Shown: positions 48,301-60,272 of the stretch, in pieces
How the letters are laid out: the number at the start of each line of letters is the position of its first letter
Numbering within the stretch: the stretch's first letter is position 1
NCBI GenBank assembly: GCA_025201375.1
Contig: JAIWZP010000076.1
Span: 1-64,000 of the forward strand
DNA length: 64,000 nucleotides
Direction: 5' to 3'
From: Gongronella butleri
Lineage: Eukaryota; Mucoromycota; Mucoromycetes; Mucorales; Cunninghamellaceae
Notes under the pieces: model-generated
The model's database searches: none
Told to the model about the DNA's origin: nothing
The model's input: the letters and a program-made list of their open reading frames with translations, nothing else
Made by a program: the position numbers and the translations under genes

Positions 48301-48823
48301 AAATGAATCAGCGGCCAAACGCGTTAAAAGCGCTTGTGTTTTGGAGATATAGCTCTGAGATCTCGGCGACTTGGCGTGCAATAACTCTGAAAACTCGCAT
48401 TTTCGATATTGGTTTGGCAGACATGATACTGGCTCGACTCTGCCTGCCTGCCCATATTCATAAATTTGAGCTTCCGCAAAAGTGAAAAAAAATCAGTCAG
48501 TATCCCAACAAGTACGCGAGAAAATGCACAAAAGCACAAATTTCATCTGTTTTGGGTTTTTGCACACAAATAGAGCCTTTGATCTCTCCATGTTTCGACC
48601 TCAGTGAATAGAAACTGACGCGTGCTATGATTTCAATGCCTGAAGCATCGCACTACACTGCATAAATACGTACACAATTACCTTTTTAACACCAAAGAGC
48701 GTGTTTTTCGGACTTTGACGGCCTGCTGTGCCACCAGAAGTTTTTACTGCCTACAGTAGTCTCCCGCTAATGAAAATGCCTGACGGCATAAACTACGACC
48801 CAGTGCTCAAAGCGGACCCGCCC

Positions 48824-48862
<39 letters not shown>

Positions 48863-48935
48863 GACTCGAAAATGCCAAAAACCTCCTTTTTGTATTATTA
48901 TGCATACATTTCGCCATCTCAAATAATAGCCTCTG
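48300..48935 (+). repeat. Repeat module X, copy 2
   Basis: Colinear with 15885-16430 and, at its right end, with 45090-45330. It contains a T-run of about 32 (48827-48860) where the fragment at 45 kb has 8-9 T. Confidence 0.75.
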
Positions 48936-49516
48936 CTGATGAATGACACTGTGGTTGCACAAGGTGCATCTGCAGGGGATACAGTATTACTGTAAAGTCG
49001 TTTTTAACGCGTCGTCGAAAAAGTTATGTCTCTCTTTGTTTTCCCGTCTGGTGCACGTGTCGCGTCGTGCAGGAAATATAAATTTTTTTTTCTTTGCATT
49101 CACTGAATGCGCCAAGCGCGCAAGGACGTCATTGGATGCACGACCCTGCAGGCCCTGCTGGCTGAACGCGTGTTCGGGCTGCATGTGTCGTTTTGATTTA
49201 TTTTATGCAAATTGAGAGCGAGAAGGGGAATTGGCATAGGGGGCAGACTACTGTGATGCTAACAAGGAATGCTGAATGTTGATGAAGAAGAGACTGGTTG
49301 CATAAGTTTAGGCAGAAATGATGTCATTGTGCAAAGCAAGACGTATAGGATGGAAAATACGACAAAATTAATATATAGCGTTCATGATTTAATGATAGGA
49401 AATACGAGGCAGATATCGATGTGTGCGATGGAGAGTGCAGCGGAGGGTGGAGCAAGTTTGGCCCACGGCCTGCGAAGAGCGCGCAAACTTGCTTCCTTTT
49501 TACCCAATTTTTTCTT
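48936..49516. other. Right edge of the repeat territory
   Basis: No gene seen. A few TACAGTA/TACTGTA motifs remain (48980-48992, 49250). The final 100 bases are the 3' flank of the minus-strand gene. Confidence 0.4.
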
Positions 49517-51546
49517 TTAGAGGGAATTGTGCGAGAGCAGGTTGATTTCTGGTGTGTAAAAGGGCATGAGAAAGGGTGTGTTTGCGTGTTCGTTTGCGTG
49601 CGCGGTGATTGGGGAGGAGTACATGTGTTGTGACACTGTCAATTCGTCATTGTTGGCGTCGGCTTGTGAGGCGTTGGGCGGTGCTTGATTCTCTGGCGCA
49701 TGTGCATGGGTCGTTGCGTTGTACATGTGGTCATTGATATGTTCTTCCTTGATCAAGGGCGACATTGGCGGCTCTGTTGGCGCGTAGAGTGTGGACGAGG
49801 CGGTGGATGCAGATGATGGATGACGCGACGAGGCTATTGTTGTATTTGCATGCTGCAATGGGTCGACAGCGACAGCTGCTGCAGCGGAGACATCGGCAGG
49901 GGCTGTGTTGGCGTAATAATAATAGCTGGGCAGCGCGGCTTCGATCCATTGCGACGAAACCACACGTGCGGCGGCATCACTTGCTACGGAGGTGGCTGCC
50001 ATGTATGTCTCGGGGTGTGTCTCTGTAGTGGGCATCGTGTGGACATGCGAGGAGGCTGGCCAGGATGTGTAAACCATGGTGTAGCGATCGTCGTGCTGCT
50101 GGTGTTGCTGCTGTTGCTGCTGTTGGTGATGAGGGTGCTGCTGTTGGTGATGAGGGTGCTGCTGTTGGTCAAAAAAGGAAGGCTGCGGCTCCCAGAGCTG
50201 TGGGTAAACAAAATTGCACGAGGAGACTGGCGCAATGGGTACTTCAGGCACACGCGAAGGCGATGTCGCGGACAAGGGCGAGGCAGGTGACACGTGATGT
50301 TGAGAAGCACCATTCGCGTGGTGATGGTGCTGATGAGGATGAGGATGATGATGATGGTGAGCGTAAGGAGGCAGCGGCGGCGATAAGGACGACGACGACG
50401 AGGTCGACGACGATGCATGATGCACAAGACCATGTGCCTGCGACAGGTATGGGTGATGCGGATGATAATGGTGGTGGTGCGTGCGATGCGGCGCGGAAAT
50501 GGACGACGCCGACGCGGACGACGATGACCGTGGCCTGGTCATCCGCCCATGCCGCCTGGAAATGCAAAAAGGGCAATGCCGTACAAATCGGGCAATCAAT
50601 TCCTTTGGAATCCACGAGTATCGTTGACGCACCTAAAATATCAGGAACGTGCATGAGTGAAAAAAAAAGGTTTGAAGGGATCACCTGTCAAGTACATCAC
50701 TTTCCAAAAAAATAAAGGAAAAAAGGGGGGGCCCAAAACCACGAAAAAAGTTTTTTTTTTTTGGGGGGGAGAGGGGAAGGGATATTTTTTCCTTACCAAT
50801 GCGGATGTCTTGTCGCGGCCACCATGGTGTGCTTCCTTGTGGGCATTGACCAAAATAGGATATATTTGTTCTTGCATGGCGACTGGTTTTTGGTCGTGGC
50901 AGACAAGCCAGACGCGATTTGTGTGGTCAAAGGACAATCGGAACATCTTTTTGACCCAGAAGCGGAACTGTGCGGTGGAAAGGGTTGTGTTGCGCTGGTC
51001 CTGGAGAACCTGCAGAATCAATTCGTACCGTTGCTGGTCCACGAGCGCCTTATCGCGCTTTTTCGTCGACAAATTCTGCAAATAGTCGCGCACAATGCCG
51101 TCAAAGACTGCGACGCTTGGGTATTGGTCCTGCTCGTCTGCGAATTCGCGCGGATGGCCGTCATTGTCGTCATTGCTGCCGCATTCCATGGGTGGTTCCG
51201 CCATCGATTCTGCTGGTCGTGGCATTGGCGCCGTTTCGCGCCTCCGGGAGGGCGTGGAGGCTGGCGAAGACGTTGCAGCATCACGCCGATGATGGCTGCT
51301 CGTGCTCCTGATGGCACCGCCGCCCGTGTGCACGGCACGCGTAGCGTGTCGTTGGCTGCTGGGCACAGAATTGGTCGACGTCGTCGATGTGCACGAAAAT
51401 GTCGGCGATGGCAGCAATGGTGTGCTATCCGCCTGACTGGTCGTGGTCGTAGCTGCGGCAACCATCGATTTCAGCTGCTCGCCATCGTAAAACAAGGGCG
51501 TCGAGGATGGTGATAGTCGATTTTCGTAATTCAGTGTCATCATCAT
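49517..51546 (-). CDS. Integrase-type H2C2 zinc-binding protein with disordered tail (621 aa)
   Basis: Minus-strand exons 51546-50797 and 50632-49517 join in phase 0 to 621 residues. The recognisable core is an H2C2 zinc-binding module as found just before the catalytic core of retroelement/GINGER/KRBA2-type integrases: H236-X4-H241-X28-C270-X2-C273, with HHGGRDKTSAL, YSWIPKELI and RHCPFC. It is preceded by a helical 100-residue region (YELILQVLQDQR...). No DDE catalytic domain follows; instead there are about 340 residues rich in Ser, His and Gln, including His runs and polyQ. The intron falls between the zinc-binding His pair and Cys pair. Disordered Ser/Thr-rich sequence also precedes the core. 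The form suggests a host gene that captured the integrase zinc module, perhaps acting in transcription; the activity is inference. First of three tandem ATGs chosen as start; a CATCATCAT on the plus strand. Confidence 0.8.
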
Positions 51547-54205
51547 CGTTTTTTTTTCTTGTTTGCTTTGTGTTACAAGTTTATACAATCACAAGAGATG
51601 TCAAAAAAAAAAAAAGGGATGGAGTGTGTATGTAAATGATGCTAAACCAATGAACAATACGCCAAGATTTTAGCAAAAAAAAAAAAAAAAAAAGAAATGA
51701 TATTAGCCGCATGCTTAAGGAGGATGCTCTGTTCACCTCTCGACTTTACGATTTAAAGCTTGATATCTTACAAAAAAAAAGGGGGGAAGAGGTTGTGTCA
51801 ACAAAAGTAAAAAAAAAAAAAATAGATAAAGAAAAAAGGGAATTGAGGAAAAAAAAAAGAAAAAGAGAAAAGAGAGATTAAAAAAAAAAAGGGCAAAGAG
51901 CTATCCATAAATAAGGGGTGGATGATAAAGAGAGGCATCTTGACGATATAAAAGGCAGTTGCTCGAGCAAAAAAGGGCTTCCATTGTGCACAAATATGAT
52001 AATTGGCGGGAAAATAAAAAAGAGTGAGTGAGGCGCGTCTTGCCTTCATGCACGCGCCCTTGGGAATGGGCCAATGCGATGGGGATGTACGATTCATGCA
52101 TCTATTTTTCTCGTTTTGTTTTGTCAACATACTCCATGTGAATTGGATAATAAGGGATGCAAAAAAAAGGGCCAAAATTTCTCTCTTTCCCCGCCTTTTC
52201 CCCCCTTAGGAGTGCGGCCCTGGACCCCTCTTTTATTATTTGTTATGAACACAAAAGTCGAGGCAAGGAAACGGCGACGGATGGACGGAGAGTTAGCACA
52301 ACCAGTCAGATTGCCTGGAAAAAAAAGGGACGAGATCAAGGAGAGCGAAGGAAATAGACAACGTGCGGCCATTTTGCAGACGCGACGTCCCAGACTTTGA
52401 GGGCGAGATCTCCGCCCTCCTTCTTCCTCCCCCCTTTTTTTTTTCCTCTAGCAAAAGGGCAACAGTGTTGTCCCGCGGCCATTGGCTCCTTGACTGTGTG
52501 ATCAAAGAAAGGAAATATGCAAAGGCGCAGGTTGAAAAGCTCTTATTTAGTCTGTGCGGCTGCCAATGATGGGAGGGCAACCGTCTGACTGCTGGGGGGG
52601 GGGGAGGGAGGTTCCCAATATTTTTTGTTGTTGTCAAATCTTTCATCGACAAAGAAAGCAGGCGGCCAAATCAGGCAAAAACCATGCCGATTCACGCGCT
52701 TTTCTTTTCCATTTTTTTTTTTTAGCCACATCTCCTCCACCCCCCCCAAATGCCTAAAAGGCACCTTCTGATCATCCGAACCTGAACCGATCGCTAATGA
52801 AAAATCGATTTGGGCATGTGCGGTCTTGGCTTTTTTGATGCCCTTTTCTGGCTTTTTCATCGATCTTCACTTACAACACACGCGCTTCCAAACAAAAGAA
52901 AGGCCTAATTTGGCGACCGCCAGTTGGAATCCCAATTCATCCCATCATCCTCAAGAACACATCGGGCTAATCCGAAGCCTTGTTTCCAAAAAGATCGCGC
53001 ACACGCGCGCAAAAATAGTAAAACGGCACTGTTTTGTACATTTGGTCATCTTGATGAATCCATTTTGCGCAAAGCATCAACGTCATTTGTTGCTTGGACC
53101 TCTTCCGCGAAAAAGAAATAATCAAAGATGCATGCGACGGAAGCAAGTTGCGCTAATTGGGCCACGGACAACGACAGGGCCCTCAGGTTGCACGAGATTC
53201 ATGCAGAAAGGCCCAGGCCTCGTGTAACCTGAGCAAACAGCAACACAAACACAGAATGTTTGCCCGTCTCGTCGGAAAGCATTTGCGTGTGCAAAGCATG
53301 AGCACATCATCCTCCATCTTCCGCCTTTTTGTCGACATTCCTAGTCACCTGTCACACCTGATCCAATGGACTCTCTCTTTCTCTCTCTCTCTAAGAACAC
53401 AACGGAATGGCGTCTTTTTTCTTTGCTTGGCACGTTGCATTCTTGTTTGCAAAACACAGCGTGTCGGTTGGCTGCGCGAGCAAACCAAAAAAAAAAAGGA
53501 GAGGGCGATCCTTCCCCCCATCATCAAAGTGCACCGTGCACGTCTCTCTTTCTCTCTGTGTGTGCGTGTCTGTCTGTCTTTTTTTTTTGGATGGGTTGGG
53601 GGGTGCTTAATGAGCCCAATTGGTCGCAAGGACGCGCTTTTTTCGATGTGTGCTCTCAAGTGTACAACAATGGGTGGAACAAATCTTTGAATGACGTCGT
53701 TTTGGAATGGTCATTTATTTTTGTCAACGCTTTGGCCGTCATCCGTCACCCTATCACGCGCACCGCGTGGCCAATGACGACACACTTTGGCAGATTGAAC
53801 CCTTCTGTCCCTAGTCGTGTGCACTTTTTGGTGCTTTTCATGCTCACCCCCCTTTTTTTTTGTGCGTGATGTGGCCTTTCCTCGCGCAACCGCGTGGTCT
53901 TTCAGATGAAATCAGTTTATTGCTGCCCCCCTTTTTTTTTTGAACGGCTGCGCCGCATACCCCTCACCGGAGTTGCCATTCATGGCAATTTGTGCCACAA
54001 TTGCGTTTTGGTGCCTTTTTTACGCGGTGCAGCGCGAAGCGATGGCAAGGGCGCGATGAAACGCGATAAAAACGTGCTAATCTTGCTTGTAAAAAGCACA
54101 CACCCAGGCCGAAACGCGACAAAATTGATGAAAAATGTGCATTTTATTAAAAAAAATAGTTGCCTCATTTGTAACCATGTTGCGTGCAAGTAGCGTCTCG
54201 CCAAT
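51547..54205. other. 2.7-kb non-coding stretch upstream of the H2C2 gene
   Basis: No exon with persuasive composition or splice partners on either strand. It contains A-runs (51602-51613, 51676-51693), CT-rich tracts, and a 14-bp hairpin at 53183-53232. The length would allow a long leader for the H2C2 gene or a non-coding RNA gene; neither can be shown. Confidence 0.45.
53183..53232. ncRNA. Candidate hairpin, possible structured RNA
   Basis: TCAGGTTGCACGAG (53183-53196) pairs with CTCGTGTAACCTGA (53219-53232): 14 consecutive pairs, one of them G-U (or U-G), around a 22-base loop. No known RNA family is recognised. It could also be a chance palindrome or part of a decayed repeat. Confidence 0.25.
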
Positions 54206-54755
54206 TCATCCGTCGCCAATGGTGGCGTCGCTCATGGCATCGGCAGACGAGCACGACGACGACCCAGAGATGGATGGCGTTGCAAGCCCCTTTTGTAATA
54301 TTGTTGGTGCCAAAGAAGAGGCATTGGTATGCCTGTCGTGGCCATAGACCAGGTCCTTCCATCGATGCGTGCTGACGGAAGTCTTTAATGCACTCATCAC
54401 TTGACCAGGGTCGGAAGTAAGCTGCCGCATATGCCTAAACGTGCCATTTGTCTGCATCTTGAGGCCGCGTTCGACAACATCTGCCAAGATGCCCTGCCGT
54501 GCACGGTCCAATGGCTTGGTGAATTTGGGGGACTTTAGCGCTGCGTATTCTGCATTGATCACTAGATCAAAAAAAAAGAACCAATGAACTTTTACGCACA
54601 AAACCCTCTTTCTTGTCTCCCCCTCCCTTTTTTCCGCAAACGCTCAGGCAAAGTCCAATGGACCAGCTGATGCTTCCACCCCTTCCGTGGACACGCCTTG
54701 TCTCTTGTCTCCTGAGCGCGGTGTAAGGCATTGCCTTTGTCCGACGCACGTCCGC

Positions 54756-54805
<50 letters not shown>

Positions 54806-57464
54806 TTTTGCTAACACGTAGTTTCGCAATTTCTCCTTTCCAAAAAACACTTGGCAAGTCTTGTGCGGTCCAAAAGAAGGCACCTGCTTGACACTTGTCA
54901 CCGTCACTCTAAAAGCGCGGAAGAAACGAAACAATTGAGGCCCGGAACGCGTCGCATGACCTTTTTTTTTTTTTTTGTTTTCCTTTGTTTCAGGTCGTTA
55001 CCTCCAGAATGGTCGGCCACCCATCTGACCATGATGCACCACGATGAAACAATGGATGAATTGAGACTTGATTGCTGCCGGATCAAATGCCTGGTCGCCA
55101 TCCAAGAAGACAATGCACACGATATCTATGAAAAAACAAATGAAACGCGGTCAATTGGGACGAGATCGACGCATGTGTGTCCTTTTTTTGCGCTTGTTTC
55201 TTACCATTTCCAATGTATCTTTTGCGCTGGATATACTGCTTGTCGCCCGAGGCAAGGGGCATTAGCGTGGCAACGTGATAGACCACCTCGAACTTGTCAT
55301 CAAGACTCGTACGATATGTGTAATCGCCCGACGCATTATCTGTTTTAACAAAAAAGAAAAACTTGAGTCCATTGTCGTCGTTTTCTCAGCGGAGGCGGAC
55401 GTTACTTTTGGTATCGAGTCCGGCGGCCCAGCCGTCGTAACCCTTTAATGCGACTTTGGTGCCCAAACACTCAAGAAACTCGGCAAACGATGCCGGGTGA
55501 TGCTTGTTGGAGAACCATTGCTCCTCATTGTACTGGCCATCAGGGATATAAAGCATGCCCACCTTGAAACGCGTCAAAATCTGGAAAAATCAATAAACAA
55601 AGGGTGTATTAGCCTCCATTAAATGTGATTACGAATGACAATTCCATTTTTTTTTACCAGGTCTTGATCGAGGAGGATCAGGTCACGTTCGATGTCTCCA
55701 TGGACCATATGTTTGTGATAGATTTCGGTGAGGTGTTGCGGGCTTTGCAAGTGCCAATGGTGCATGGCCGTGATAGCATGGCGCCATTCTCTTGTGTGTG
55801 GCATAGCTTGGGTGTGCAGCCAGTCGCGGCAATCGTGTGTCAATCCGGCGTGTCTTAGGATGCATTGATACGCGCCCATTGCGTCGACCCAGCGCATGGT
55901 CAGTACGACCGGCTGGTGCAGATGCTGCTGCGCATCGACGTAGCCCATCAGCGTCATGTATGGCGCGCCGACAAACGCGTCTTGGAACCACGCGGCGGAC
56001 GCGTCGCGGTGGTCAACCGCCAAGGCCATGTCGTCGTTGTCGTCGGCCAATTCATCATCCAACAGCATGTCGTTGTGGTTGCCCCCAGTCTCGGCGTCGT
56101 ACGCGTGCTCGGGATCGTCATATTCCACCCAGTACGCGTCATTGGCCACAACAGATGCCAATCCACCGTGACATGCCACGAGGCCTTGGTACACGATCGT
56201 CTTGAATTGATGCACCTATAAGAAAAAAAAAAGTCAAGAAATAAGCCAAGAGCCGGGAAATACGGTGAAAAATATTGATCGAAATCGTTACCAATTGGCG
56301 CAATCCATCGGTCGAATGATCCCAATGCTGGCGTTCGAGGGCAAACAGTTGATCGCGCATACCGGCTGCGCGGTCAAAGCGGTGCAGTAGCTGCTTTGCC
56401 TGCTGGAGCAATCTGCGCAGCGACATGTACCCCCATTCGAGCCATCCAGCGGCCTGTGTGGTGGTGCTGCGCGCATCCATCTGTGCAAGCATCCATGTAC
56501 ACTCTTCCAGGACACGCCGCACATGCACTGTCGTCGAATCAAGAACAGACTCGGCCTGCTCAAGCTCAAACCGCGCAGACGGCTCAATCGCCGACTAGAT
56601 CAAAAAAGAAATTGGAAAGCGGATGAGCCATGTTATTTTTTTATTTTTTTATTTTTTTTCTTTCTTTTTTATTTTTTATTTTTTATTTTTTACCTGCATG
56701 GGGGACAGAATGATGGATGAGGACGCCATGGCGTGCCATTCTGGCCATTCTTTGGCGACATCATGCGGATCCTCGTCGATGCATGTGCCCAAGAGCAATT
56801 GGCCCACTTGATGGTGGGTTTGATCGGATGCTGCCGAGTACAACGATGCTGAGCGGTGTAATTGGGTGGCGGCCGAGTTGCTTTCGTCGTTCAGGGGCTC
56901 AGCAAGACCAGACACGGGCGGCAAACACGGAATAGGCGGCTTTTTGGCGGCATTGATGCCGTTTTCAGGCATATCGGTGTCCTCAAATGCAAATGGCGCG
57001 TGCTGGTACGACGACGACGATGACGACACGGATGGCATTGGGTGGATTGCGGCAGTCGTGGTGGTCGGTGCCATGGAGGATGCACTTGATGCGCATGTGC
57101 CCGAGGAAGAAGTGGAAGATGGCGACGACGATGAGAAAAACGAGGATAAAAAGTGCGTGATGGTGTGTGGCGACCGCGGTGAATTCGGATGGACCAAGCT
57201 GGATTTGCTGAATTTGCGTGTGCGCAGCGACGGAAGCGAATAAAGGCCAAGGCTGCGCTTTGCCTTTTCATAGAGGGGCTGTTTTGTGCTTGGTGGTGGC
57301 GACGGCAATGGGTATCTATCGAGCGACGGCGGCGCCAAGGGCAACGTGTCCACGGGCGGCAGTGCAAACGACACACACGTCGACGCCGGCGCAGACCGTG
57401 TGCTGGTGGACGGGACAGGCGCAACGCCCGCCACGTCTCTCAAATTGGAGCAAGACGTCGTCAT
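54206..57464 (-). CDS. RapGAP-domain GTPase-activating protein (841 aa)
   Basis: Minus-strand exons 57464-56694, 56594-56292, 56215-55658, 55580-55406, 55339-55205, 55125-55002, 54908-54805 and 54561-54206 join in frame to 841 residues. Residues 1-257 are Ser/Pro-rich and probably disordered. A helical middle follows, then the Rap/Ran-GAP domain (about 545-720): FKVGMLYIPDGQYNEEQWF, FLECLGTKVALKGYDGWAAGLDTK, then the catalytic helix KRYIGNDIVCIVF with the asparagine thumb at Asn647. RapGAP proteins supply this Asn, rather than an arginine finger, to speed GTP hydrolysis on Rap/Ras-like GTPases. It is far shorter than tuberin (TSC2), so a Rap1GAP/SIPA1-like target (Rsr1/Rap) is more likely than Rheb; this is inference. 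Start at 57464 chosen because the longer open frame upstream is only a poly-Phe translation of the leader's T-tracts. Intron 54804-54562 begins GTA-like with 43 A's on the sense strand. Confidence 0.87.
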
Positions 57465-58085
57465 GTCCAACAGAGCATAAGAAAGTGGAAATAAACGGGA
57501 TAAAAGAAATAAAAAAAAAAGAAGAAAAAAAGGAGGTGACAAAACGACAAGAGAAAAATGGAAAAAAAAAAAAAAAAAAAAAGGAAAAGGCATCTAAAAG
57601 ATGGCGTGGTGGTGCCTTTTTTTTTTTCCTTCCTTTCTTTGGCCCGCCCGGTCGGGGTTTGAACGATCCATGCGTTTCGTCGCATGGTGCTGGGCGCACA
57701 GGCTTTGCCAGGCAAGCCTTGTGCACCACAGAACGCACGCACGGCTGTGACACGTTTGGAACCTCCATTGTTCATCCTCCCTTCCCGCCTCATAATAAAT
57801 AAATAAACAAGCAGAAGCAGCACCGAAACAACAATAAAAGAAATAGCAGAGGATGGCGTCTGAGCGCGAGATCGACGCGTCAGGCCGCAGCGCGGCGCTC
57901 ATGTGCCTCAAAAACACGCGAAACGTGTCATTTCTGCGAATTGGTAAGGGGCTCCCACCCTTTTACTATTGTTACACAAGTTGCCCACCTCCACACTGGC
58001 CACGGGATCATGTAAAAAAAAAAAAAAAAGAAGAAATAGTAACAGGCATGCACACACTTTATTTCAAAAGGGCACGTGGAAGAAG

Positions 58086-58119
<34 letters not shown>

Positions 58120-58240
58120 TGGATGCAAAAATAACGACGCTTTGCAAATGGAATGGGGCAAATGTATTCATTCAGACGAATCATGTTGCAAAAAAAAAAG
58201 GGAGGGGGATCAAAAGAAAACAAAGGGGGGAAGCGCTCCA
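57465..58240. other. Spacer between RapGAP and Chk2-like kinase
   Basis: Contains the RapGAP promoter (T/A-rich tracts) and the 3' flank of the kinase gene. A plus-strand frame from 57853 (MASEREIDASGRSAALMC..., about 31 residues to a GTAAGG donor) has gene-like composition, but I find no following exon, so I do not call it. An A37 run lies near 58085. Confidence 0.4.
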
Positions 58241-58410
58241 TCACTGCATCAACGAGCCTTGGGATTGGCCAAACGACGTGGACATGGATTGCGTGCAATT
58301 GAGCGAGCTATGCAAGTATTTTTCAATGAGCTTTGCCGAGGCTTCGCCTAGGTTGCCGACGCGTGATTCCAGCAAGTCGCGGTCTTGGTGCATCCATGGA
58401 TGCGACTAGC

Positions 58411-58445
<35 letters not shown>

Positions 58446-58476
58446 GTGTCAATTGGGGATTTCCACGCCATCAATG

Positions 58477-58515
<39 letters not shown>

Positions 58516-60241
58516 TGACAATTGTCCAGAGTGATCCGTTGCGTGGGATCCACGGTCAGAATCACATCAATCAAGTTGCGCGCTGCAAAAAATAAAAATA
58601 AAAAATAAATAAATAGAAGGAATTGAGCCAAATGCGTCTTTTTTTTCTTCGTTCTTCTTTTTGTTTTTGGGCATTTTACCTTCTTCATGGACAAAGTCCC
58701 AAGGCGAATTGCGTGGGTAGGTATATAAGCCGCGTTTGATTTGCTCGCGCAGGGAAGGAGAGCCTTCATCTACATCATGAGAGGGCGCCGTGAGCGAGGC
58801 GACGTTGCTTAGCCACGGCGCGTCTTTACCACTAAAGGGAGGGAAGCCGCACAGGCAAATGTACAACATCACGCCCAGACTCCACACATCGCACGGCTTG
58901 CTGTAGCCTCGAATCCCCGTCGGATCAAGCACCTCGGGCGCAACATAGTTCGGTGTCCCGCATTGGCTGTCCAGGAGCTCGGACCGGTACACCGTCTTGG
59001 CAAGCCCAAAGTCCGTGATCTTGACGTGCAGACGGCTCTTGTCCACCATCAGCACTGCGACAATAATAAAAAAAAAAAAAAAAACAGAAGAGGCGCGTCA
59101 GAACCAAAATTGCAAAAAATACACCCAATCGCCTTTATCTCGCACCACAAAGGGGAAAGACACTTACCATTCTCAGGCTTGAGGTCCCTGTGGACAATGT
59201 TGCGATGGTGAAGAAACTAGAAAAAAGAAAACAGATCCGTCAATTTCGCAATTTTGGCATCAGACGCGCCTGACGCGTCCCTTTTTTCATGATGGCGCCT
59301 TTACCTGTGTACCGGCAAAGAGTTGGTAAAAGATGAAGCGCGTTTCCTCCTCGGACAGGAACTTGCGCTCCGTGACGAATTCAAACAAATCCTTGTCCTT
59401 GGCACTTTTTAAATAAAATCAGCGTTGGCACACGTTCCAAGGAGGAGTCATCCTGCGTGACTTACTATTCCAGGACGACAAAAATGTGCTTGGCCTCGTC
59501 AAACACCTTGTCGATCTTGATCACGTTGGGCTGATCCATGCAAAAAAGAAAGAAAAAAAAAGAAAATGAGACCCCATTGAGCCACGACACCGCGGCTATG
59601 CCTTACGTGTGCTTCCAGAGACATGAGGATGCTGATTTCCTGCACGAGCGACCGGAGCAAGCGCGGCTTTCTTGCGAATTTTGACTTGTTCAGCGCCTTG
59701 ACGGCCACATACGACCGCTCGGCCTCTGGCACCGCCATTTCGCGACGCGGATACGCTTGGAACACCGTGGCAAAGTTGCCTTCCCCAAGCTTATCGCGCA
59801 TGCGAAACACCTCATTGAATGCCTTGGCCTCGAATTTGGGCGGGAAGATGATGCGGTAGACTATCAATTAAAAAAAAATTAAAAAAAAAAATAAGAAACC
59901 TGGAAAAAAACGAGTAAAAGTTGGCCTTACACAGGTGATGTGGATTATCGTCATCGAGCATGTTGCGACGATACAGCTGGATGCGGTCGCCAGAGTTGAG
60001 CAAGACGCGATGTTCGCGACCAATCTTCTCACCATTGACAAATGTGCCGTTTGTGCTTAAATCCTCGAGATAGACGGAAAATTCTCGCCTGTGGTAGTGG
60101 CCGCTGTGTTGATCCATCGACGGGCGGCCGTTCATTACCAGATAGATATGGCAATGGCGCGCACTGATCTCAAGGCGCTGGAATCTAAGATAAAAATGTA
60201 AAAAATGAACCAATTAGACACTTTTTTTTTTCTTTTGTGAG

Positions 60242-60272
<31 letters not shown>

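Noticed and set aside
50761..51513. 250-codon plus-strand frame opposite the H2C2 gene
   Set aside because: Antisense of the exon carrying the H2C2 module; no independent features.
57853..57944. Possible first exon of a plus-strand gene (MASEREIDASGRSAALMC...)
   Set aside because: Good start and donor (GTAAGG) but no acceptable second exon before the convergent kinase gene; left as spacer.
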